A stretch of DNA of 28,462 bases from Candidatus Segatella mututuai (lineage in GTDB: Bacteria > Bacteroidota > Bacteroidia > Bacteroidales > Bacteroidaceae): positions 1-28,462 of the forward strand of contig DJOI01000047.1 in assembly GCA_002439605.1 (NCBI GenBank). The letters are read 5' to 3'. The notes below the pieces were generated by a model. It saw only the letters and a list, made by a program, of their open reading frames with translations, did no database searches and was not told where the DNA came from. The translations under genes and the position numbers were made by a program. Numbering within the stretch: position 1 is the first letter of the stretch; every line of letters starts with the position of its first letter. Below are positions 1-6,877 of the stretch, piece by piece.

Positions 1-48
1 TATTTTTTAATCATTACTTGGTAATAGTTTTTAATGTAAATACATGGT

Positions 49-1422
49 ATGAAACATCTTTTTATGGCAGTTGTGTTCCTTTGGAGCACAACTGCTTTTG
101 CTTTCGGACAGCAACAGGCACGGTTTACGGTGATGGGAATCGGTGACTCCATTACGGAGGGAGGTTCTACCTTCTCTTCCTATCTTTACCCTTTATGGGA
201 ACGCCTGTTTATGGCTGGTTATGATTTCGACTTCATCGGACCTCGTGAGAGTGTGTGCCGAATAGGGAAATTGGCACATTGCGGCTTTAGTGGCAAGAAC
301 GTTGAGTTCTTGGCATCGCAGGTGGATAGTATCTATCGTAAATATCCTGCCGACTTTGTGTTGATTCATGCAGGGCATAATCATTTTGTAGAGGAGAAAC
401 CGGTAAAAGGAATGATAGCCGCTTATCGCAAGATGATAGCCACTATCTTAAAGGTGAATCCAAAGGCCCGTATCTTGATGGCACAAGTGGTGGGTAGTGG
501 TAAACTCCCGAAGTATTCCTATATTCCTCAGTTGAATAAGGAAATAGCCAAGATGGTCAAGAGTTATCATTCCTCCCAAATCATTTTGGTCAATCAACAC
601 AAGGGCTTTGATTGGAAGATGATGACGATAGCCGACAAAGTGCATCCTAACAAAAAAGGTAGAGAGCAAATGGCAAAGGTATGGTTTGCAGCATTGCGTC
701 CTTTCTTGCAACAACCTCCACGTCATTTTTCGGTAGAGCGGATTCCTTACAAAGTGTTGGAATCCGGAGATAGTCTCTATGCTCATGTCTTTCGACCACA
801 GAAGAATGCAAGGCATTCAGCCATGGCTTGGTTCTTTGCCGGTGGTTGGAAGTATGGTTCTCCTTTGCAGTTCTATCGGGAGTCTGCGCATTTGGCAGGG
901 TTGGGAATGTTGTCCATATCTTTCGACTATCGCATTTCCTATCTTTATCATACCACTCGTCAAGAAGCCTTGGAAGATGCCAAGGATGCTATCAAATGGA
1001 TGAGGGAACATGCGGAAGATTTAGAAATATCGACGGATAGTATTGCTGTGGGAGGAGCTTCGGCAGGTGGCAGTATGGCGGCTTTATTGGGTAGCTTGGA
1101 TAGAACGGGAGAGGATAGTCTTGCCATTCCTAATTTGTTGCTATTGGAATATCCTACCTTGGCTTTGCCGATGGAGAAGGTACGAAAGAAGATGCCTCCG
1201 ATGCTACTTTGCATGGGTACCAAGGACGAGTTTACCAAAATGGATATGGTAAAAGACTATATAAATAAGGTGAAAGCATTGGACAATGAATGCGAGTTCC
1301 ATCCTTTTGAGGACCGGCATCATCCTATATTTTACTATCGCAAGTCTCTTACGGCAGACTATGGCACATTACTCTCACTGATAGAGAGCTTCTTACAGAA
1401 ACATGGTTATCTCTCCATGTAA
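49..1422 (+). CDS. Secreted two-domain esterase: SGNH/GDSL hydrolase fused to alpha/beta-hydrolase
   Basis: Predicted secreted carbohydrate esterase with two different catalytic domains. Residues 1-19 look like a Sec signal peptide. The SGNH domain (about 25-220) shows GDSIT with the nucleophile Ser34, GHN with Asn111, and a DxxH block with Asp196 and His199. The second domain (about 225-457) has an oxyanion-type FFAGGW segment (262-267), the nucleophile elbow GASAG with Ser338, an acid candidate Asp393 in TKDEF, and His424/His425 near the C-terminus, so both triads look intact. Esterases of these folds remove acetyl or other acyl groups from polysaccharides; the acyl group here cannot be told from sequence. 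The next gene is 45 bases downstream and is also SGNH-like. No -7 box is visible in the 48 bases before the start, so transcription may come from further upstream. The fold calls are firm; the substrate is unknown. Confidence 0.85.
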   Translation: MKHLFMAVVFLWSTTAFAFGQQQARFTVMGIGDSITEGGSTFSSYLYPLWERLFMAGYDFDFIGPRESVCRIGKLAHCGFSGKNVEFLASQVDSIYRKYPADFVLIHAGHNHFVEEKPVKGMIAAYRKMIATILKVNPKARILMAQVVGSGKLPKYSYIPQLNKEIAKMVKSYHSSQIILVNQHKGFDWKMMTIADKVHPNKKGREQMAKVWFAALRPFLQQPPRHFSVERIPYKVLESGDSLYAHVFRPQKNARHSAMAWFFAGGWKYGSPLQFYRESAHLAGLGMLSISFDYRISYLYHTTRQEALEDAKDAIKWMREHAEDLEISTDSIAVGGASAGGSMAALLGSLDRTGEDSLAIPNLLLLEYPTLALPMEKVRKKMPPMLLCMGTKDEFTKMDMVKDYINKVKALDNECEFHPFEDRHHPIFYYRKSLTADYGTLLSLIESFLQKHGYLSM

Positions 1423-1467
1423 TATTCTTTTTTGTGAACAATTTAATAACTAAAACAAGAAATAGTA

Positions 1468-3639
1468 ATGAAAACAATCAAGAAATTATTCATGTTAGTG
1501 TTGGTGGTGGTATTCAGCATTCAAATTCATGCAAGTGATGACGGTGTCATTCGCATTCTTGCCATAGGAAACAGTTTCTCGCAAGATGCCATAGAAAATT
1601 ACCTTCATCAGTTGGCGGAAGCGTCAGGAAAGAAAACCATTATTGCCAATATGTATATAGGTGGCTGTTCCTTGGAGAAGCATTATAACAATGCTAAAGA
1701 TAACTTGGCTGCCTATTCTTATCGCAAGATAGGAGTGGATGGAGTGAAGGTGACCAAGGAAAAGATCTCCTTGGAGACGGCATTGAAAGACGAGGAATGG
1801 GACTATGTAAGTTTGCAGCAGGCAAGTCCTTTTTCAGGAAAGTATGAAACCTATACTCCTTATCTCGCTGACCTCATCAGTTATGTAAGAGAATTTACTC
1901 CAAAGAATGTCAAGCTGGTATGGCATCAGACATGGGCATATGCTGCTGATTGTACTCTCTCTGGTTTTGCTTATTACGATAAGAATCAGATGAAGATGTA
2001 TCAAGCTATAATAGAGGCTGCTCGACAAGCTGTGAAAGACTATGGCTTTGACATACTTGTGCCAGTGGGAACGGCAGTGCAGAATGCTCGTACCACTTTC
2101 ATCGGTGACAGAATGAATCGTGATGGTCAGCACCTGAATGTATATTATGGTAGATATACGGCAGCTTGTACTTGGTTGGAGGCTGTGCTGGGTGTAAACC
2201 CTGTAGGTTGTACATTTGTTGCTCCCAATGTGAATGAAAGTTTGAAGATAGCTGCGCAGACAGCTGCTCATGAAGCTTGTCAGGATCCAGATGCCGTGAC
2301 TGACTTAAGTTATATCCAGCAAACAACAGGAGCTAAGGCATACTTCGTGCGCCCAAACAATGACCCGAAGGCAAAGGAGAATGGAGATGGTTCTTCATGG
2401 GACAATGCTTTCACCTTGGATGGTTTTGTCAGTCACATAGTCAATGGAACCCCAGGCGATACCTATTATTTCGCCGGGGGAACTTATTGTCCAACGACAA
2501 CCATTAATATTGCGGAACCCTATACGTTCTTAGGTGGATATGACCCTCAGCTCACAGGAACGGATACGCCAACTCTTGCTTATCCGTCACAAAACCCAAC
2601 TATCTTTTCGGGCGATGCCAATCAGTCTGGCACATTTGATGAGGGCGATTTAGGTGAAGTCTTTCTGATCAATCTTGTAGGTACTTTGGAGCGAGAGAGA
2701 GAGATGCGTATTCAAGGGATAGATTTTACGGGTGCTTATTGTGTAAATACTGACGCAAATGCTTCTCTTGGTGCGTTGCATCTTCAAGATTGCAATAATG
2801 TGGTGGTGCGGAATTGCCGTTTCTATAAAAACAAGTCACTTGGATATGGTGGCATTGCTTTGCGTGCGGAATATAGTACGACACATGTGCTTGACAGTGA
2901 GTTTACCGACAATGAGGCAGGAAGTCGTGGAGGAGCCATTCGCCTTTCGTCCAATAGCAACGCAAAGGGGTACAGTACTTTTGAACGTTGCTTGATAGCC
3001 CGAAACCAAGTGGCGGACGCTAAAGGTGTGGGAAGCGCAATCTGTGTGCAACATGCCCAATGTACGGCAATTGTCAATACCACGGTCTTTGGCAATATAG
3101 CCAAGTCTGGAGGAGCGGTTTATGCAAATGGAAAAAATAAAGATTTCAAGAATGAAGTGCTAATCATCAGTAGTACATTCTCTGGTAATCGAGGTGATGT
3201 GCAGTTGGAACTTGCAGGAACAAAAAACGTGAAGATTATCAACTCCATCCTTTGTGGTGCCAATCTTACCACCACGGAAGAAGACGGAAATGTACTCGAT
3301 GACTTTGCCACAGTATTTGGCAATGCAACACTTGAAAACGGTGTCTTGTGCCCTTTGGCAACAGTCAAGGCAGGTGTGCCTGTATCGACTCTCAATGACA
3401 CCGTGAATGGATGGGGATTTGATGCGGCAGACGTATCGCTTGACCAACTTGGTAACCATCGTCAGGACTGTAGCTTCCCAGGAGCTTATGCTGCAGTAAG
3501 TACAGGCGTTCGAAAAGTTGCAAATGGGATGTCTGAAATAGAATCAAACAAGCCTCTTTACAGCCTTTTAGGTATGCGCATAAGCAAGATGTGGAGTGGT
3601 ATCTATATACAAAACGGCAAGAAGTATATGGCTAAGTAG
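1468..3639 (+). CDS. Secreted DUF4886-type SGNH-like protein fused to a right-handed beta-helix
   Basis: Signal peptide at about 1-22. Residues 27-260 resemble the DUF4886 family, which is SGNH-like: GNSFS with candidate nucleophile Ser36 and a late DGQH with Asp219 and His222. Residues about 285-670 resemble parallel beta-helix proteins: an N-terminal cap segment (YFVRPNNDP, GDGSSWDNAF, GTPGDTYYFAGGTY), then repeated short strands such as VVVRNCRFYKN, HVLDSEFTDNEAG and RGGAIRLSSNSN. Such helices occur in polysaccharide lyases, glycoside hydrolases and adhesins, so this half may bind or cut a polyuronide or only scaffold the esterase. The last 28 residues end in GIYIQNGKKYMAK, similar to C-terminal tails common on secreted Prevotella proteins, possibly a type IX secretion sorting signal. 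The gene ends about 150 bases before the sigma factor gene. The domain layout is well supported; the activity of the beta-helix is not. Confidence 0.75.
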   Translation: MKTIKKLFMLVLVVVFSIQIHASDDGVIRILAIGNSFSQDAIENYLHQLAEASGKKTIIANMYIGGCSLEKHYNNAKDNLAAYSYRKIGVDGVKVTKEKISLETALKDEEWDYVSLQQASPFSGKYETYTPYLADLISYVREFTPKNVKLVWHQTWAYAADCTLSGFAYYDKNQMKMYQAIIEAARQAVKDYGFDILVPVGTAVQNARTTFIGDRMNRDGQHLNVYYGRYTAACTWLEAVLGVNPVGCTFVAPNVNESLKIAAQTAAHEACQDPDAVTDLSYIQQTTGAKAYFVRPNNDPKAKENGDGSSWDNAFTLDGFVSHIVNGTPGDTYYFAGGTYCPTTTINIAEPYTFLGGYDPQLTGTDTPTLAYPSQNPTIFSGDANQSGTFDEGDLGEVFLINLVGTLEREREMRIQGIDFTGAYCVNTDANASLGALHLQDCNNVVVRNCRFYKNKSLGYGGIALRAEYSTTHVLDSEFTDNEAGSRGGAIRLSSNSNAKGYSTFERCLIARNQVADAKGVGSAICVQHAQCTAIVNTTVFGNIAKSGGAVYANGKNKDFKNEVLIISSTFSGNRGDVQLELAGTKNVKIINSILCGANLTTTEEDGNVLDDFATVFGNATLENGVLCPLATVKAGVPVSTLNDTVNGWGFDAADVSLDQLGNHRQDCSFPGAYAAVSTGVRKVANGMSEIESNKPLYSLLGMRISKMWSGIYIQNGKKYMAK

Positions 3640-3655
3640 TAGGTTCGGCAATGAT

Positions 3656-3692
3656 GTTAAAAAGGAAAAAAGTTGTTTTTTTGCTTTTTAAA
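3656..3692 (+). terminator. Possible A/T-rich hairpin after the beta-helix gene
   Basis: An imperfect stem pairs AAAAAG and AAAAAA on the left with TTTTTT and CTTTTT on the right around a GTTG loop, starting 17 bases after the stop codon. The T-rich arm is inside the stem, so this is not a textbook intrinsic terminator. It partly overlaps the place where a -33 element for the next promoter would lie. Confidence 0.3.
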
Positions 3693-3707
3693 CTTATAGA
3701 TTTTTTA

Positions 3708-3715
3708 TACCTTTG
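3708..3715 (+). promoter_or_regulatory. Bacteroidota-type -7 box (TACCTTTG) upstream of the ECF sigma gene
   Basis: TACCTTTG matches the TAnnTTTG -7 element of the primary sigma factor in Bacteroidota. The nearest TTTG that could act as the -33 element is at 3680-3683, leaving a 24-base spacer, longer than the usual 19-21. A start site near 3722 would give a leader of about 65 bases before the sigma gene. This would provide basal transcription of the sigma/anti-sigma pair. Confidence 0.5.
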
Positions 3716-3787
3716 CGTCTTTAATGGTATAAAGCACATTGCTAATCCAGTAAAAGCAGTGTAGTCAGAAACCTAAATAGCTAAGAA

Positions 3788-4330
3788 ATGGAAGATCTGG
3801 AACGAGAAATATTGCTGATAGAACAAGGAAACGAGTTAGCCTTCAACAGCTTTATGAACAGATACATGGATGGGCTTTACTACCATTCATTTGGTATTTT
3901 GTATAATAAGGAGATGGCGGAGGAGATTGTCAGTGATGTGTTCTTGGAAGTTTGGAAGAACCGCAAGAAATTGTTTGAGATTGAGAATATAAAGGCATGG
4001 CTCAATACGATGACCTATCGCAAGTCCATCTCATATCTCAGAAAAGAAAAGAAGAGAAACCGTGACATCTCAATGGAAGGGCTGACACAGTTTTGCTTCC
4101 CTGTCACGGAATCACCAGCCGACCAGATTATTTCCGTGGAAGAGGTACAGGCATTGAATGATGCCATAGAGAAACTTCCTCCGAAATGTAAGCATGTGTT
4201 CTTCTTGGCAAAGATAGAAGGACTACCGTATGCACAAATAGCTGAGATGTTGGAGATATCTCTCGCTACGGTCAACTATCATATAAGTTTCGCTATGACA
4301 ACATTGAAGAAAAAGTTAAAGCATGGGTAA
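3788..4330 (+). CDS. ECF-type RNA polymerase sigma-70 factor (FecI-like)
   Basis: A 180-residue sigma factor of extracytoplasmic-function size. Region 2 lies at about 10-90 (AFNSFMNRYMDGLYYHSF, AEEIVSDVFLEVWKNR, IKAWLNTMTYRKSISYLR). Region 4 lies at about 120-175 with a helix-turn-helix (LPYAQIAEMLEISLATVNYHI). It directs RNA polymerase to target promoters when released by its anti-sigma factor. The FecR-type gene starts 3 bases after its stop codon, so the two are almost certainly co-transcribed and co-regulated. In Bacteroidota, such pairs next to a SusC protein with an STN domain switch on that PUL when the glycan is imported. The likely target is the operon starting at 5335, although no specific ECF promoter could be recognised. 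Confidence 0.95.
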   Translation: MEDLEREILLIEQGNELAFNSFMNRYMDGLYYHSFGILYNKEMAEEIVSDVFLEVWKNRKKLFEIENIKAWLNTMTYRKSISYLRKEKKRNRDISMEGLTQFCFPVTESPADQIISVEEVQALNDAIEKLPPKCKHVFFLAKIEGLPYAQIAEMLEISLATVNYHISFAMTTLKKKLKHG

Positions 4331-4333
4331 AAA

Positions 4334-5254
4334 ATGGAAAATCAAATAAGTAACTATCAATATGGTGACTCGTCGGAAGACCTCAAGTTGAAGGCTTTCG
4401 TAGAGCACGCTAATCCGAAAAGTATGGATACAAATGCTATCAAACAAAAGACATTCATGAATATTCGTGAAGAGGAGCAACGCAAGCGTCGTCGTTTGTG
4501 GATTGCTTTGTCAGCGGCAGCTTGCACCTTGGTGGCTGTTGTTTGTGCTGGCGTTTGGAGTATGCGAAAGGACAAGGTTGATGACTTCTTTGCCAATAAC
4601 GAGAAACGAACTACCGTGGAAATGCAACACATATCTGTGCCTGTGGGAGAAAAGATGACCATCATGCTTTCTGATGGAACGAAAATCGTGGCAAATTCAA
4701 GGACGGAACTTTCTTATCCACGTACATTCCAAGGGACTGCCCAACGAGTGGTTGCTGTGAAAGGAGAGGCTTACTTGGAAGTAGCTCATGATGCAGAGCA
4801 TCCGTTTATTGTTAATAGTGGTAAGTTTAAGGTAAGAGTCTTGGGTACTCGATTCAACATCTCCAACTATGATGAACGTGAAGCAAGCGTCGTGTTGGCG
4901 CAAGGCTCTGTGGAGTTGACGACCGCTAATAAGGATAAGGTGTTGATGAAACCTTCCGAGAAAGTCGACATTAATGATGGATCGTTTGTGGCAAAGACCC
5001 ACGTGGACGTGCTTGACTATACCAGTTGGATGAATGGTATTATCAAATTGAATGGTGAAAGCGTTCAAGACATCGCCAAAACATTAAGCCGACATTATGG
5101 AGTTAAAATCGTATGCGACAAGACAGGTTCGACACCTCTGTATGGTAAGTTGGTGTTGCAAGATTCTGTGACGGAGGTATTGAAAACTATCAATGGTATG
5201 GTGGGAGCAAAGACAGTTTGTCGAGGCGATGAAATCCATATCATGTCGAACTAA
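4334..5254 (+). CDS. FecR-family anti-sigma factor with DUF4974 C-terminal domain
   Basis: Inner-membrane anti-sigma regulator of 306 residues. The cytoplasmic N-terminal part (1-50) would hold the sigma factor. A single transmembrane segment lies at about 54-76, preceded by the basic run RKRRR, which fits N-inside topology. The periplasmic FecR domain is at about 98-195 (VPVGEKMTIMLSDGTKI, VKGEAYLEVAHD, FIVNSGKFKVRVLGTRFNI). The C-terminal region (about 235-305) matches the DUF4974 module that usually ends these proteins in Bacteroidota, and is the expected contact for the STN domain of the SusC-like protein encoded at 6878. The family, gene order and 3-base spacing from the sigma gene all agree, so the role is secure; the inducing glycan is unknown. 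Confidence 0.95.
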   Translation: MENQISNYQYGDSSEDLKLKAFVEHANPKSMDTNAIKQKTFMNIREEEQRKRRRLWIALSAAACTLVAVVCAGVWSMRKDKVDDFFANNEKRTTVEMQHISVPVGEKMTIMLSDGTKIVANSRTELSYPRTFQGTAQRVVAVKGEAYLEVAHDAEHPFIVNSGKFKVRVLGTRFNISNYDEREASVVLAQGSVELTTANKDKVLMKPSEKVDINDGSFVAKTHVDVLDYTSWMNGIIKLNGESVQDIAKTLSRHYGVKIVCDKTGSTPLYGKLVLQDSVTEVLKTINGMVGAKTVCRGDEIHIMSN

Positions 5255-5256
5255 CA

Positions 5257-5264
5257 TATTTTTG
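5257..5264 (+). promoter_or_regulatory. Candidate -7 box (TATTTTTG) just after the anti-sigma gene
   Basis: TATTTTTG fits TAnnTTTG and begins 3 bases after the anti-sigma stop codon. No TTTG stands at the normal distance upstream (the nearest is at 5217-5220), so primary-sigma recognition would be weak. The ECF factor would use a different, unknown sequence in this same short region. Confidence 0.25.
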
Positions 5265-5281
5265 CTTTTATTGTGAAACCA

Positions 5282-5307
5282 AGTTCCCTTTAATGGGTAA
5301 GGGGACT
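5282..5307 (+). promoter_or_regulatory. Hairpin in the leader between anti-sigma gene and DUF4832 gene
   Basis: AGTTCCCTT (5282-5290) pairs with AAGGGGACT (5299-5307) around an 8-base loop, giving 9 pairs including one G-U. No T-run follows, so it is not a classical terminator. It could be a leader structure of the main operon mRNA, a partial terminator between regulator and effector genes, or a remnant of an operator. Confidence 0.4.
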
Positions 5308-5334
5308 ATATATCATTAAAAACCTAAATGTAGT

Positions 5335-6846
5335 ATGAAAATTAAAAAGTTTTTGCAATTTTTGCCCCTCTTGGCTCTTCTCTTGAGTGCAGGACAAGTG
5401 ATGGCAAAAGAGAAAACTCACAGGTTCGTGCCTGATACAGTGACTGTGTTGAGAAATCCCCTCACAGGTTGGGCGATGTATTTGGGTAGAACCTGGGACG
5501 AGAAATTTTGGCAGACAGAAGGATATGATAATATGTCTGTGGGAGATGGTACGACCGTGAGAGTATCCGATTATGCCAATACTGCTTATATGCGTACCAG
5601 TTGGAGTTCCTTGGAACCAGAGGAAGGTAAGTATGTCTGGCTTGACAAGCAGTCTCGTTTGAACAAACTCTTCGAGAGTGTGAGAAAGAGAAATCTGCGC
5701 TTGGCTTTCCGAATCGTCATCGATAGCCGAGATCAAGGACAGAATACGCCTATTTATGTGAAGGAGGCAGGTGCCAAAGGATTTCAGGATCCTAATAATC
5801 TTAAGATTTGGTCACCATTTCCAGACGACCCTATTTTTCAGGAGAAATATGGGAAGTTCATCAAAGCATTCGCAGCATATTTTGATAATCCCGATATGGT
5901 GGACTTCATCGATGCGTACGGATTGGGTAAATGGGGCGAGTCACATGCTGTAAGGTATCAAGATTATAAAAACAAACAGCAAGTTTTCAGTTGGATAACC
6001 GACTTATATAGTCGTTCGTTTAAGAAAGTGCCACTCTTGATCAACTACCATCGTCTTGTAGGTGATACATTGAGTTGGGCTGCTCCAAATCAACACAGCA
6101 AACAGATGCTTGAGGAAGCCATCGCCAAGGGATACAGCCTTCGCCATGATGCTTTTGGGATGACTGGGTATTACATGGATTGGGAAAAGAATTTCGTAAA
6201 AGACTGGTTCTTCCGCCGTCCTATCATCTTTGAGGGTGGTTGGATTACCAAGGCCCACCACCGTTATTGGATAGATCCATGCGGCAAGTACCGCGAAGGA
6301 CATTCTGAGGACGTAAGAAAAGGTGAGTATGAGATTGCAGGTGAAACACACGTCAATATGATGGATTTACGAATCAATGACGAGACTCGCTCATGGTTTG
6401 GAAAATGCTTCGACCTTGTGAAACGTTTTACTCAAGAAGGAGGCTATCGTCTTTATCCTATGGAGATAACACTCCCGGAGGATGCTTCAAAAAATGCAAC
6501 GGTCAAGGTTCGACATCTGTGGAGAAACTTGGGATGGGGCTATTGTCCAACCAACATCCCTCAATGGAATCAGAAGTACAAGGTATGCTTCGCACTGAAA
6601 AACGAAAAAGGACAAATGGTGCGTAAGCACGTTGCTACCGAGACCGACCTTTCTAAATGGACCAAGGAACAGGATGGAAAGTATGTGACATCCGTCAGTC
6701 TACAGGGACTTCCTAAGGGTAAATATACTTGGTGGGTGGCTTTGGTGGATACGACTCGGAAAGACGAACCAGGTTTGGCAATGGCAGTGGATTTGTCTCT
6801 ACAAGACAAGGGTTGGCTTTCTGTTGGTCATTTGAAAATTAAGTAA
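5335..6846 (+). CDS. Secreted DUF4874/DUF4832-type protein, candidate TIM-barrel glycosidase (copy 1)
   Basis: A 503-residue protein with a Sec signal peptide (1-24, ending VMA) and no lipobox Cys, so probably periplasmic or secreted. It resembles the Bacteroidota DUF4874 (N-terminal) plus DUF4832 (C-terminal) architecture. Residues 35-370 read like an (alpha/beta)8 barrel: RNPLTGW, TSWSSLEPEEGKYVW, LAFRIVIDSRD, GLGKWGESH, LLINYHR, LRHDAFGM, PIIFEGGW. Glu202 (after WG) and Glu300 (in FEGGW) sit where clan GH-A enzymes carry acid/base and nucleophile. Residues about 375-503 form a beta-sandwich-like tail (NLGWGYCPTN, PQWNQKYKV). The protein at 13724 is a paralogue sharing all these motifs. The gene lies between the anti-sigma and SusC genes, 26 bases before the SusC reading frame opens. 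Family match is confident; catalytic function is inferred. Confidence 0.8.
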   Translation: MKIKKFLQFLPLLALLLSAGQVMAKEKTHRFVPDTVTVLRNPLTGWAMYLGRTWDEKFWQTEGYDNMSVGDGTTVRVSDYANTAYMRTSWSSLEPEEGKYVWLDKQSRLNKLFESVRKRNLRLAFRIVIDSRDQGQNTPIYVKEAGAKGFQDPNNLKIWSPFPDDPIFQEKYGKFIKAFAAYFDNPDMVDFIDAYGLGKWGESHAVRYQDYKNKQQVFSWITDLYSRSFKKVPLLINYHRLVGDTLSWAAPNQHSKQMLEEAIAKGYSLRHDAFGMTGYYMDWEKNFVKDWFFRRPIIFEGGWITKAHHRYWIDPCGKYREGHSEDVRKGEYEIAGETHVNMMDLRINDETRSWFGKCFDLVKRFTQEGGYRLYPMEITLPEDASKNATVKVRHLWRNLGWGYCPTNIPQWNQKYKVCFALKNEKGQMVRKHVATETDLSKWTKEQDGKYVTSVSLQGLPKGKYTWWVALVDTTRKDEPGLAMAVDLSLQDKGWLSVGHLKIK

Positions 6847-6877
6847 TAACCTATAATCAACAATTAATTTATTGCGT

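Noticed and set aside
12..32. Small inverted repeat ATTAC-TTG-GTAAT before the first gene
   Set aside because: Five base pairs in A/T-rich sequence with a 3-base loop is expected by chance and no promoter elements accompany it.
6872..6877. TTG start for the SusC-like gene, two codons upstream
   Set aside because: The ATG at 6878 gives a normal signal peptide and no ribosome-binding feature favours the TTG.
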